From: Bilabrum cf. latius
Lineage: Eukaryota > Bigyra: Bicosoecida > Bigyra > Bicosoecida
Direction of reading: 5' to 3'
Length of the DNA: 64,000 nucleotides
Assembly: GCA_965178125.1 (NCBI GenBank)
Contig: OZ237735.1
Location: 1,364,001-1,428,000 of the forward strand
Position 1 is the stretch's first letter. The number at the start of each line of letters is the position of its first letter. The notes under the pieces are model-generated. The model did no database searches, was not told the origin of the DNA, and was given only the letters and a program-made list of their open reading frames with translations. Made by a program: the position numbers and the translations under genes. Shown here in pieces: positions 35,401 to 47,725 of the stretch.

Positions 35401-35809
35401 AGCCCACGAGGCGCGCAGGAAGGAGATGGCCAAGCTAGCGAGGAGCGGGTTCGACATGGATGCGATCAAGGAGGGCTTCGGGAGAGTCGGCGGCGGGGCT
35501 GGTGCGGCTGCTAGTCCGGACAGCGGGCGGCTCGACAGCGGGAATCGCTGGGGAGGGAGCGCGGGGAGGAGGCGCTCCTCTGAGATGAACAACGCAAGCC
35601 TCGTCGTAGACGCGGAAGAAGGCATCAGTGTGCAGTTTGAAGGGGGTTTGCTAGGTCTTGGCGGCGGAACAGGCAGGGGTGGCGGCGGATCTCAGGCCGC
35701 TGAGCAGCGCGACCGCGAAGGTCGCAGCCCGAGGGAGGCTGGTTCGAGCTTTGCTCTGGGCGGTGAGTCTGACGACGACTACGAGGATGGAGAGTCCGAG
35801 GGTTTGTGA
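23451..35809 (+). CDS. Giant membrane adenylyl-cyclase-like protein fused to PAS and split AGC-type kinase
   Basis: Exon 1 23451-23655, intron 23656-23735, exon 2 23736-35809; 4,092 residues. More than 35 TAG, no TAA or TGA before the final TGA. Order: TM block 1 of ~6 segments (residues ~91-336). Cyclase-like domain 1 in three pieces at ~350-410, ~573-633 ([16 protein letters not shown], resembling the mammalian C2 IGSTYMAA loop) and ~762-856 ([31 protein letters not shown]). TM block 2 (~1460-1730). Cyclase-like domain 2 (~1753-2013: [26 protein letters not shown]). PAS (~2210-2306: [20 protein letters not shown]). Kinase N-lobe from ~2558 ([36 protein letters not shown]). Insert of ~770 residues. 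C-lobe ~3481-3600 ([45 protein letters not shown]). Kinase residues look intact; the cyclase metal Asp positions look lost (A and H; S and E). A kinase insertion at this site is typical of Greatwall/Rim15. Confidence 0.8.
23656..23735 (+). other. Intron of the cyclase-kinase gene
   Basis: GTGAAC donor after ATG AAT CAA G and CTCCAACAG acceptor; 80 bases, phase 1. It is the only intron I can find in the 12.4 kb gene, located at codon 69. Confidence 0.7.
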
Positions 35810-36296
35810 ATCATGTGGTTGTTAGTTGCGCATGTTTCACAGCTGAACGACTGCGCGCCGAAAATATGATTTGCCTCTGGATTCAAACGTTACTATGGAA
35901 TTGTACAGTGCTGATATGTATAACTGAGCGGCCGGAATCCAATTTTCAACTCCCACGAGCGCGAATACCGTTTCGCACAGTACAGCAATTGCTATAGAAT
36001 ATATATAACAAGTATGGTAAGGCAGCACCGCAGATATATGCAGCTTCATCTATATTTGGGGCGGCTGTTGTACATGCAATAATTGAAATTTGGATTGCCG
36101 TTCGACAGCGAGATCTACCGCGCCTTATCTCTTTATCTCGCTTTTGGGTGCTGAATATTCGTGACAGAAGGGCGTCAAAAGTTGTCACAAGAGTATTTTA
36201 GCTTTTTGTTCTTCGAGCATGCAATGGCTAGCGGGCCTTGGTGGAGGACCTGGTACAGCCGGGCACTTGCCGGTCTGGTGGGACAAGTTTGGCTGC
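35810..36296. promoter_or_regulatory. A/T-rich intergenic region and probable promoter/5' end of RUVBL2
   Basis: This is the most A/T-rich stretch of the window. It contains GAATATATATAAC at about 35997-36009, a TATA-like element some 0.2-0.3 kb before the first RUVBL2 ATG candidates (36219 and 36297). A CTATTCGCAG acceptor-like site near 36340 leaves open a short upstream 5' exon. No other gene is seen. Confidence 0.35.
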
Positions 36297-38031
<1,735 letters not shown>

Positions 38032-38303
38032 GGCGAGCAAATTCGCGTCTGCAAGCCGTGCTGCGGGCGTTATCTTGGAGTATCAGCCCGTTTTTGGGCA
38101 GAATCAATAATTGCGCCCGACTTTGCGCGTGTGCGCACAAGTATGTCAGCCACACCATACCTATGCACAAGTGCATGCTATTGCCAGAGGCTGCCAAGTT
38201 CCGTTGCGTGCTCCTTGCGCCGCGTTCCGGAGCTGAAACGATCCGGTCTGGCCGCGAAACCATACCGTAGAGAAGCAGGCAAACGAACCGAGCTAGCTTA
38301 GGC

Positions 38304-40793
38304 ATGGAGGCTAGGACTGCGGCTGGGGAAGTGGTGATACAGTTTGAACAAGAGGATCCCGCAAACGATGCGTAGGTTATGAAAGTGTAGTCGCAGCTGC
38401 TCAGCAGGATCGAGGACGTATCCGACCTCGACCTGGAGATTAGCGACGAGACGTTCACAGAAGAGTAGCTTGCTTCAATTGCTGCAGCGGTGCGTTGCGC
38501 AAGCAATCTGATGGAGCTCAGATGCCGCGGTGCGCTGCGGTCGGCACCGCTGCTGCAGCGCGGCACCTAGCTCCTGCAGGCTGTCCGACCAGCCTCGCTG
38601 CGAGGTCTCTGGCTGGAGTCGTGCCCTTTTCTTGATAGCGACTTGCATGCTAAGTTGCTAGGAGCAAGTATCAAACAGCAGTCGCGTCTGGTTGAGCTCG
38701 AAATAGTTTACCCCGGTTCCGATCAATGCTCCGATGCGGCGGTCCTTCATTTCGCCCACGCACTGAAGACTCTGCCGCTCCTGGAGTCGCTACAGCTAGA
38801 GTAGTTCCAAGCTGCCACTACCCATGGCCTGGATGCCCTCGTAGACAGCATTGCAGCCATCCCGAAGCTGTCCAAGCTACGGCTTTTTTGCTGCTAGTTT
38901 AGCGCAGAGAGAGTTGCGTCTGTTCTGTCAAAGTCCAGAGCGCTGGAAGTTTTATCCATCGGTTTGGAAGGATCGCACCGCAGCCGCACCGAACACCTTT
39001 GGAAGGCCGTCGGGGAGTCTCCGAGCATCCGGGAAGTCTCGTGCAATCTCCTGCCGCAGGAAGACACGCGTGGCATCGGGGCTCTGGAGCACGCGCTGGC
39101 ATCGAGCTCCAGCCTGACCAAGCTCGCCCTTTGCACATTCGAAGAAGACGAGCAGAATCCGCTTGGGGGTGGCGGCGGCGGCGGCGGTGGCGACGACGAC
39201 GAGGGAGGCGGGTTCGAATGCGCCGCCGTCTGCGGGCCGATCGCCGACGGCGTCCGACGGAATCCCAATTCGCGCCTGCGCAAGCTTACGCTGGAGCGGC
39301 TTCCCTCTGGCAAGTCCTACAGCGAAGGTGAGCACCTGGCCCGCCTGCTGAGCAGCTGCTCCACGCTCCGAAGGCTCTGCGTGGGCGGTCCCACGGCCAA
39401 CGAGGCCTCCGGCGACGACGCCTGGATGATGTCTCAGCCAGGGGAAATGTCCGCTCTGCTTGAGTCCCTGGCGTCTCCGCTCTGCGCGCTGGAAGAACTC
39501 CGCCTGTGGGTGGGCTGGCTGGACGACGAAGCCGACGCGGCGTTCGAGCAAGTGCTCGCTTCGCCGGGGAGCACCCTGCGAACGATCGAGCTGGGTCGTT
39601 GCAACGCCGATGCAACGACGCTCGCGTGCATCGCGCGGGGCCTGAAACGAAACAGCACGCTACAAACCCTCAAGATCGTGGAGAGTCACATTACCTCGGA
39701 CGCGAAAGGCATGGTGGCGCTGGCAGACGCCCTCGCGACCAACGACACACTCACCTGCCTAGACCTCAGCAACAACGGCATCGCGGACTACCCCCCGCTG
39801 GGCCTCCCCGCCGCAGAGGCTCTATCCAGCGCTCTAGCCGCGAACCACTCCCTGGTCCAACTAGACATGAGCAGCACCCCCTTTACGGGCGGCGCGGAGG
39901 ACGCCATCGCAGACGGGGTGGGAGAGAACATGGGGCTCGTGGTGGCCGACCTGGCCGTGGGCTCGGGTCCTGCCATCTGGCACCACTGTGCCAGGGTTGT
40001 GCAGTCCAACGTGGGGCTGGCCTCACTCGGCCTGGCTCCCGCGGGGCAGCGGGTGCCCAAGGTGGTGGCGAGCGGGCTGATCAGCGCCATTCGGTCTGCT
40101 CCCGGCCTACTGCAGCTGCAGGGCGCCGATTCGGAGTCGCTGGCACCTGGAGTGCCCGCTGCTCTCGCCTCCGATCGCAGTGCGGCGGTGCGCAAGTGGC
40201 TGGGGCAGACCCCCAGGGTGGACCGGGCGGCTTGTTCCCTGAGGATGCTGGCGGGACCGCACAGGGGCGGGCTGGAGGCGGGGGCCGTGCTGGGGTATGC
40301 CACGCGCGCGCTGCAGCATGCCGCCGGGGCGGGGAGCGCGGGGGAGTGCCTGGTGGTGCTGCAGGCCGTGCTGGAGGGGGAGCGAAGGGAACTGTTCCCT
40401 CGGGAGGTGTGCCTGGACACGGGCGTGCATGAGGTGGTGCGCGCTGTGGGGGCCCATGGGGAGGGTCGGGATGGCTGGGGCGGCTGCGTGAGTCGGTGCG
40501 AGGCAGTGCTGGGGCTCGAGGCGGGCAGGAGAAGGGGGTGGCTGGCGCGGTGGAGGAGGGCGTGGCGGGCGCACGAGGACGCCTCGAGGGTGTTCGCAGC
40601 GGCGTCGGAGGGACGGCATCTGGAGCTGGCAAAGAGGCTCGAGGTGGGCAGGCACGCTGGCGGGGCGCGTGCTAGAGGCATGATCCGGCACGGCGGCCGC
40701 AAGATCGACCTGGCTGCCATCGAGGCCGCGCTGATTCGGGGACACTGGAACTGCGTGAAAGTCCTCCACGACGTGCATGCCATGGGGTACTGA
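38304..40793 (+). CDS. Leucine-rich-repeat protein, ribonuclease-inhibitor type
   Basis: Frame from the ATG at 38304 (MEARTAAGEVVIQFEQEDP) to TGA at 40791-40793, 829 residues. It contains irregular RI-type LRRs: LESLQLE, LCALEELRLWVGWLDDEAD, LRTIELGRCNADATTLACIA, LTCLDLSNNGIADYPP, LVQLDMSSTPF. These form a curved binding surface; partners are unknown. A Gly run (GGGGGGGGDDDE) interrupts one repeat near 39165-39205. The last ~150 residues are Arg/Glu-rich helical sequence ending in an ankyrin-like helix pair (IEAALIRGHWNCVKVLHDV). About six TAG codons fall in the first 220 codons (for example 38373-38375) and none in the remaining 609. No signal peptide or TM segment. No orthologue was recognised. 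Confidence 0.75.
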
Positions 40794-41530
40794 CGCAGAA
40801 CTGCTGGTTTGGTGGCCGTGGGGGTTCCCTTGCTTGTTGCGCTGCAGTGCTTGCACCCGAAATGGACAATGTTTGGTTTTGGTTGTCAGCACTTCCGCGA
40901 CTCCGTTTGGGCACCATGGCAGATCGATAGCGAGCTGCAAGAGAAGAATTGAAGGCGGGGGCGTTTAGGTAGCTGATGGTAAGCTGAGAACAGGCTCACA
41001 AGGCTATGTCTAGGTCGAGAACGTGTCGCAATAATTTCGATCGGTCCGGCTCCATCTCCCATCTTTTTGCGCTTTCGCAGTACGTCAGAATCAAAGTAAA
41101 GAAATAGGATGACCCTGAGTCTGCATCTGCGGCTGACATGGCTGCACTGCAAACCATTTCAGTCCCGGCAAAACTGGAGAGACCGAGTGGACTGAGCGAC
41201 TACAACTATTCCAAGGATGTCCAGATGCTCAGTGACATGGAAGACACCTTGACACGACTGAGCAGATAATAGTGGGACTGTCTCGCGCGTGCTGGTGCAG
41301 CTGTCTGCATGGAGGTTGCGTGTTTTTCTTCAGGAACTTGCCTTGTCAGTATCTCTATTCTCCTCATGTATTTGAGCCAGTTTGGGCGTCGTGTCGGCGC
41401 ATCATAATACAAGAATCAAGACAACACTAATCTATCGGATTCGTACAAAGCATGAATTCGACAAGGAGCAACGGATTGCAGTTGCGGTTTCGCGCACCAT
41501 CCCACTGCCGAATCATATCGTGCAGGCAAA
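40794..41530. other. Intergenic region between LRR gene and GT25 gene
   Basis: A 737-base region, A/T-richer than its neighbours. It holds the LRR 3'UTR, the GT25 promoter and one short open frame at 41138-41269 listed separately. I see no RNA gene, repeat or conserved coding block otherwise. Confidence 0.4.
41138..41269 (+). CDS. Possible small protein, 43 residues
   Basis: ATG at 41138 to TAA at 41267-41269, beginning MAALQTISVPAKLERPSG and ending DTLTRLSR. It has no TAG, a balanced polar/helical composition in its second half, and gene-free DNA on both sides. I do not recognise it. It could be a small protein, the first exon of an unrecognised gene, or chance; length alone does not decide. 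Confidence 0.25.
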   Translation: MAALQTISVPAKLERPSGLSDYNYSKDVQMLSDMEDTLTRLSR

Positions 41531-42799
41531 ATGAGCTTCCGACCGAGCCTGCTTTGTATTCTCTTAGCTGTCGTGACATATTAGTCTGACTCTCATCCTG
41601 TCTCGCGCCATGTACAGTCCTTGAAAACTCCTGGAGTGCTCATTGTGAACCTAAACCGAGATGTTGAGCGCGGAGAAGGCACGCGCATGGCTCTGCAGAA
41701 GGCACTGCAACCCAGAAGTTTGAATGAAGGAAGAAATCCAGTTAGCCCCTCCTGCGACCTGGCTCGCTTGGTGTGGTCCAGTTCTTCAGACCCCATGCGG
41801 ATGCTGCCATTCACCGCTGAAGACAACACAACTGCGTGCATGGCGATATCTAAACTGAAGGACTCCCTTGCCAAGAGTGATGCATCAGATATGGAAGGCA
41901 AAGTCTTGCGGTGGCCTGCTACGGACGCAAGCCACCCGGTGGGCCGACACATGTTGCTTCGGCAGGCAGACGTTCACACCCGATTCATGATTTAGAACCA
42001 TGGGGTGGTGGTGCGGGGTTCCGATCACGAAATTGATTCGATGGGACCGTTAGGTTGCTCGTCAAGTCACTACTAGATCTGGTCTGTGATGGAAGACCTT
42101 CAGATCCCCTACGCCATCGTGGTGGAGGACGACGTCCGGCCGACGGGGCGGCTGCAACGAGATCTGGCTTCCATCGACAGCGAGCTCGAGTCTTTGCACG
42201 CATACCCAGAGAGGTTTGACATGCTCCTGCTTGGCTGGAGGTTCTTGCACTCAAGTCGCACGGCTGGGGAGCTCGGCCCGGAGGGCGAAGTGCGCGCCCC
42301 TTCGGCTGGCAGCAGCACAGGCATGCGCCGCGTGCTGGGGATCTGGCACGGGACGCATGCGTATTTAATCACGCTGAGGGGTGCCAAGCGATTGCGCGAG
42401 CTGATGAGGAGGGAAGGGATCGGGGAGCACCTTGACCACTGGGCGGGGGAGGCCAATGCCGTGGAGGAGGACATGGTCGTGCTCGCTCCTGCAAAGCAAG
42501 TGTTTCGCACCGTCGGAGCGAGCACCCTGGGGCACGGGCTCGGCTGCTTTAGCTGCAAGTACAAGGATATCATGCCGTACGTGTTGATGGTGCTGGCGTT
42601 GACTTGGACTTGCATCTTGGTCGAGGCAGTGTGCGGCCTACGGGCCTGCGGGTCATCCATTGCAGCAGCGGCGCGGTCTGGAGTATCACTGGTCTCCGGC
42701 GCTGCAGGCGGTGGGCCGGCCGCGGTGGGCTCGATCGCGGCACGAACGGGTGCAAGCCGCTTACCGCTGCCCGGATAGGCTAACAGGCATGCGTAGTAA
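41531..42799 (+). CDS. GT25-family glycosyltransferase (LPS/procollagen galactosyltransferase-like), signal peptide and C-terminal TM
   Basis: Glycosyltransferase family 25, probably acting in the secretory pathway. The ATG at 41531 opens a signal peptide (MSFRPSLLCILLAVVTY); the next codon is TAG. Then come GVLIVNLNRDVERGEG (family start strand), LGCSSSHY-[TAG]-IW (the GxxxSHxxxW motif of GT25, TAG at 42074-42076) and PYAIVVEDDV, the metal- and nucleotide-sugar-binding ExD motif near residue 199. GTHAYLITLRGAKRLRELM follows. A hydrophobic segment (YVLMVLALTWTCILVEAVC) lies near residue 355-375, and the tail is Ala/Gly-rich. The frame passes TAG at 42776 and 42794 and ends at TAA (42797-42799), the only TAA terminator among the recognised genes; 422 residues. 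No intron seen. Acceptor and linkage cannot be told. Confidence 0.8.
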
Positions 42800-42882
42800 A
42801 AGGCAATCTAGATCAGATGATGCACTCAACATCAAGCTGTACTCCAAGCATCATCATCAACCACTCGCATGACGCTGCGCGA

Positions 42883-45800
42883 TCAGTCGTCTTTCTCGTC
42901 CTCATCCACGAACAGCACGTCCGCCACAGCCACCAGGAACTCCGACCCCGGCTCAAGCCCGAAGCGCTGCAGCGCAACGCTCAATTCATCATCTGGAATC
43001 TCGTCCAACACCGCCGGCGAGAAACGGCCCGTCGATCGGGTCGCCGAGGAGCCCAGCTGGCCGCTATCGCCGAGCGCGCTCCCCGCCTCCCCCTCCCTTG
43101 CCATGCCGCCACGAGAGGGCGTGCTGCTGCTGCTGCTCCCAGGCACGATTCGCCGAAGCACCTTCCTAACCTGCCCGACGACGACAGAGGGCCAGGAGCC
43201 CCCCGCCATGGTGACGGCCTGGTCAGCGCATCGAGCCCGGAGAAGCATTCTCGTGGGCTTGCCATTCGCACCCGCTGCCGCCGGCTGCGCGCCGGCCCTG
43301 CGGTCCTGGATGGCCTCGTACACGAAGGCAGGCACACTGGCCTTCGATGACTCGGAGCTCCGGTCGGACTCGCCCCTCGGCCGGCCGTCTCCACCTGCCT
43401 CCTGCCCCGCGCCACCTTTGCCCTTGCCCTTGCCCTTGCCTTTCCCCTTGCTGCCTCGCCCCTTCTTGCCTCGGGAGTCACCCTCATGCTCCTTTCGCTT
43501 GCTCTTCCGGCCCGCTGACACCATGGTGTGGGCCTCGGCCGGGTGAGACATCAAGGACCCGCTGTACCCGGCGGCCTCGGGCACGTGCCTCGCATGGAAC
43601 ACCACGACGTCCTGCGGATTCACAGAACCGTACAGCACCGCGCGCTCCCTGCGGTCCTGGTCCAGGGCGATGATCCTGTTGTTCAGGTCCACGTTGGAGT
43701 GCTGCAGTGCAGCGAGGTACCGAAGGACCTTGCGAAGCTGCTCGACAACACGCCCCGGCCGCAGGTTCGCAAGACCGGCAACGTCTCGACGGGTGGTGGG
43801 GGTCTGTGACTTGGATCGTCTCGCCGAAGCGCTTCGGCTGCCGATTGCTTCAATGTCAGTGCTGATCACCCTGGCATCTGCCGACTATGGGGCACCTGCT
43901 TGGGTCTTCTCGGTCGGCTTCGGAGTCGAGCTATCCGCCAGCACCAGGCCGAGTGGGCCTGGCGTGCTCGCTCCATCCTCTCCTTCGGCATCCGTGTCGT
44001 CGTGGGAGTCCACATCAAAATGCGAAATCATGCCCAGCCCCTTAAGAAGCGCCTCGGGCACTTCCCCCTCAGAGTGTGAGGGGCGCAGAGTGGCGGCGGC
44101 AACCGCAGCAGCAGTGGCAGCGCCACCAGCCCGCCGACCCCCTCCAGCCCCAAGCCAGCGAGGCGCCCCGCCTGCGATACCACCCTGCGCTCCGTGCACC
44201 TGCAGCGCGTTTTCAGCAGCGTCCACGGCCCTGGAGTCGCGCAGCAGAGACAGAACCTTCCAAAGCGCCTGCCCTGCGGTCAGCTTCCCCCGGGGCTAGG
44301 AATTCGACAGAAGCCGCATGGCTTGGCCGCCCTCGATCCCGTGCCTAGCAATGCTCCCAGCACTGGCCCCGTGCTGCAGCCTACGGACCACCCTCGAGCC
44401 CCGATCGGCCGAGGCGGCGGACATCGATCGACCGATCGGCCCGCCCGAGTCTCGCACCGCATCGTCTGACACTGGAGTCGTTGCCGCCGCCGGTGAACCC
44501 GACCTGGACACGGACTCCGACGCAGCGCTGGAGCTGCTGCCGTGAGGCGCCAGAAGCCCAGTGGGCAGTCTTCGCTCGGAGCCGACCACGGGCGATACAA
44601 CGAAATCGAAGACGCTGTCGTCCCCCGTGTCGCTCGCGTTCAACGAGGACGCAGACTCGCCGGCCGTAGCCTGGGGTACCTGGATGGACACGCCAGCGGG
44701 CAGCCCCATCCCCGCCGGCACCGGTGATGCCGCGAGAGCAGTCCCGGCGGGCACGATGCCAGGCTCCCCTGCTGCCCCTGGTTGAGCACCGTGCGCTAGC
44801 TGCGCCTCATCCGCGTCGTCGTATCCTACACCCGCGAGAATGTGTTCACTGAGCGAGTAGCCCGCGGTGGGGATGCGGTTCGAGGTCCACGGGAGCGTGT
44901 CGGGCAGTCCTTCCGGGCTGGTCGCCAGCGAGTCTGGCTGTGCTGCGGTGAGTCCCTGCCCAAAGCCATCCTGATGAGCTTGCTCCAGCAGCGGCGGCCC
45001 TGCTCCGGTCGGACTGGAGGTGCGAGAGGCCGCCAGCACGTGGCCGTCCAAGTATTCCTTCAGGGCCTCTTCTCCGAGGCCTGACCCCTGCCCATACCAT
45101 TGCGCCATCTGTGCCAGCTCTGCCTTAAGACCGGCCACCTCTGCCTCAAGGCCGAGCTTCCTGACCATGCCATTGGCAGCCAAGTCCTCCTCCTAGTCCA
45201 GAGTAACCTCGGCCAGCCGCAGCTCTCGCACCCTTTGCCCTGCGGAGTCATCACTGCCATCGCTTACATTCTGCCGGTTCCCGTCGACCCTTCCATCTTT
45301 CGGGCTAGCAGAAGCGGATGCTCGATCCTTCTAGCCTACACCAGCACTGGCGCTGGCATCGACAGCAGCAGCCGAGATGGCGGGGTCGCTGACCTCGTCC
45401 TACGCGTCTGCTTCAGGCCCAGCCACGAAATCAGCAATGTTGTCGATGCGCGGGAGCTTGGACACGATGCCCTCCCAGCGCACCTCGAACACGGGCGCCT
45501 TTTCCTCCATTCCAGGGAACAGGCCCGCCGGCAGCACCCCCCCGTGCATGCGGTCGAAGTGCGCGCGGCGCTGCGACTCCCTCGTCCGGGCACGCTCCAG
45601 GCTGTCCCACACGTGCTGCACCTGCGCGACGTAGTGCCGCGCGAATGCCCTACGCCGAGATACCTCGCGCAAAGCAGTCGTGTAGGCAGCCGGCATGCCT
45701 CTGACCCGCCGAATGTGCGCGACCGCGCCCCTCTGCATCTTGTCTGCCTGTGCCAGCTGCTGCATCCTCCTGTTCAGCGAGGCGATCTCGCGGTGGAGCC

Positions 45801-47527
45801 CGCTCACCTTTGCCATCCCGCGCCTGAGACGATCCAGGACGAAGCTCTCTGCCGCGCATATGCCCCTGGCCCTAGTCCTGAGCGGGTCATCGTCCGCCAT
45901 GACCGCGGGCAGCAGCTCGTCCTCTAGCTTCTTCTGCAGTGCGTCAAGGGCATCCCTCGAGTCCGACCCGCTGGGCGAGCCGGACCCCGCGCTCGCCTGC
46001 TTCGCCAGTGCTGCGATGTTTGCGTGCAGCAGCGTCACAGCCTCCTCGCTGGCACGCAGCGCCTCGTCAGCCGCCTGCCAGCCCACCTCCGCCCTGGATT
46101 CCAGTGCCTGCACCCGCTCTCTGATGCCGGTTGCAACGGCCTGTGGCACGGGCGGCTCCTTGGCGGCTTCTTCGCAGCGCCGGAAGAACTCTGTGACGTC
46201 ACTGTGCAATGACTTGGCGAGGGCCGCCAGCCTTGTCTCGCTGGAGGTGCACTTCTGCGCCCAGTCGAGCGTGCCGCGCTCGTCCACGTGATCAAGCAGC
46301 GTGCCAGTTCCGACTGCTTTGGACTCATCACGATCTGTGCCTGCGGCGGCAGCGGCAGCGGCTCGTCGCTTGAGCTTCTTCCTGTGGAGCCTGGCAAGTT
46401 CCGGGTGCAAGGTGACTTCCGCGAGCCTAGAGCAATACTCGGGAGCCCTTGACAAGATCTGCTTCCTCTCGGCGCTTTCGCGGCCAAACCGTCTATAGAA
46501 CGCCTCGAAGCGTCTCAAGCTGCCTGCAGCTACGTCAACAAGGTTGGACATGGCCGCGTCCAGCGCGCGAGCCCTCACACCGGCCCGCTGCGCCGCGGCC
46601 ACGCCCCCATTCACACGCTCGCGGAGCACTCTGGGCGCCACTTTGGCCATCCTGTGCCACCCCACAATCCTTGCAAATCTAGAGCGCATGGCGTGGAACA
46701 CCGCAAGCGCAGGCCCCTGCAGCTTCTCCGCGGGCGCGCTCGGCCCGCTTGCACCAGAGTGCCCTGCACCCTGCGAGCCACCGGTTGCCGGACCAGAGCC
46801 GCCTTCGCCAGACCCCTTCGATCCAGAGTGATCGGAGGAACCCCCCGGGTCGGAGCCGCTGGCCCCGCTGCTGCCGCCCCCTGCGATGGCGGCCGATAAC
46901 CTGGCTGCAGCCAGGCGGGCTCGTTCCGGCAGCTCGCCATCGAGCGCGCGCAGCAGTCCGAATGGTTCGTCGGGGGTGTCGCGCAGAGGTTGGGACAATG
47001 AGTGCAACGATTCTCCTCCTATCGACTTGAGCTGCTCTTTGGTGGGCCAAAAAGTCGAGCTAGGCGCAGGATCGAACACGCCACCCGTGGATGGTGCCGA
47101 TTCAGAGCTGCCAGATGCCAAAGATTTGCGGGCAGCATCGATCTCTCGCCTATCGTACAGAAACATATTTCGTCTCTGCGCATCGACTCGCGCCAGCTCT
47201 TCTTGGATGTCTGTATCTGGGCGGTCGCGAGGATGCTTGTACGGCTTCCCGATCAGCACGATCTAGCTGGCAGGCGGAACTCCGCATTCCTTTGCGAGCA
47301 AGCTCTTCAGGTCCTTAATCCTGTAAGTATGGTAAAGATTGTGCGATGAATGGCTGAATGACAACTGGAGCAGGAGCAAGATACGAGAATCCTAGTCATT
47401 GATCTGTGTCTTACTTCCGGATCCCTGCAAGGTTGCAAGGTCGCTCCAAGCCCGTAAAAGCAACTTCTACGGTCTATCGGGACTCATTTTTGGTTGCAAC
47501 TCCGGCACGTTCACCGGACTTGGCCAT
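42883..47527 (-). CDS. ATG11: Autophagy scaffold ATG11 / FIP200-like
   Basis: Scaffold of the ATG1/ULK initiation complex and selective autophagy. Exon 1 47527-47415 (MAKSGERAGV), intron 47414-47321, exon 2 47320-42883; 1,516 residues, TGA stop. The N-terminus is a ubiquitin-like fold (TVEVAFTGLERP, IKDLKSLLAKECGVPPAS-[TAG]-IVLIGKP, FLYDRRE). A long helical ATG17-like region follows (APEYCSRLAEVTLHPELA). Next is the conserved family block near residues 590-650 (SRRRAFARHYVAQVQHVW, HGGVLPAGLFPGMEEK), then a coiled coil (~745-780). At ~1270 comes the C-terminal beta domain (NPQDVVVFHARHV), where ATG11/FIP200 proteins have FxxGDLVLF. A Lys/Gly tract interrupts the C-terminal part. The TAG at 47263-47265 (residue 57) sits on the near-invariant Gln of the ubiquitin fold. 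It shares a 198-base divergent promoter with the transportin-like gene. Confidence 0.8.
43413..43455 (-). repeat. Hexamer repeat encoding Lys/Gly tract in ATG11
   Basis: Imperfect CCCTTG repeats on the plus strand read as alternating Gly-Lys in the ATG11 frame. It looks like a replication-slippage insertion in the C-terminal domain. Confidence 0.65.
47321..47414 (-). other. Intron of ATG11
   Basis: Minus-strand GTAAGA donor after ATC CGG AA and ACTTACAG acceptor before G ATT AAG; 94 bases, phase 2. Joining restores IRK-IKDLKSLL of the ubiquitin-like domain. Confidence 0.8.
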
Positions 47528-47725
47528 AATTTGCCAATATTGTCGCCAATATTTCAATGCGCAATGAACGAATCGGCATCGAACCTGGACGAAGAACGGA
47601 ACCACCACACGGCGAATGCGCGGCGACCGCGGTGTCGGGTGATGAATCCGCATTCGGCACTAGCATATTCACATTGCGTTTCGCTGGCGATACTACCATC
47701 CATTATTGTAATGAGCTAAGCAGGT
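47528..47725. promoter_or_regulatory. Divergent promoter ATG11(-)/transportin-like(+)
   Basis: A 198-base gap between divergent start codons. It contains several CCAAT-like/ATTGGC stretches near 47535-47550 (TTGCCAATATTGTCGCCAAT), which could be NF-Y-type elements; this is inference. Confidence 0.4.
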
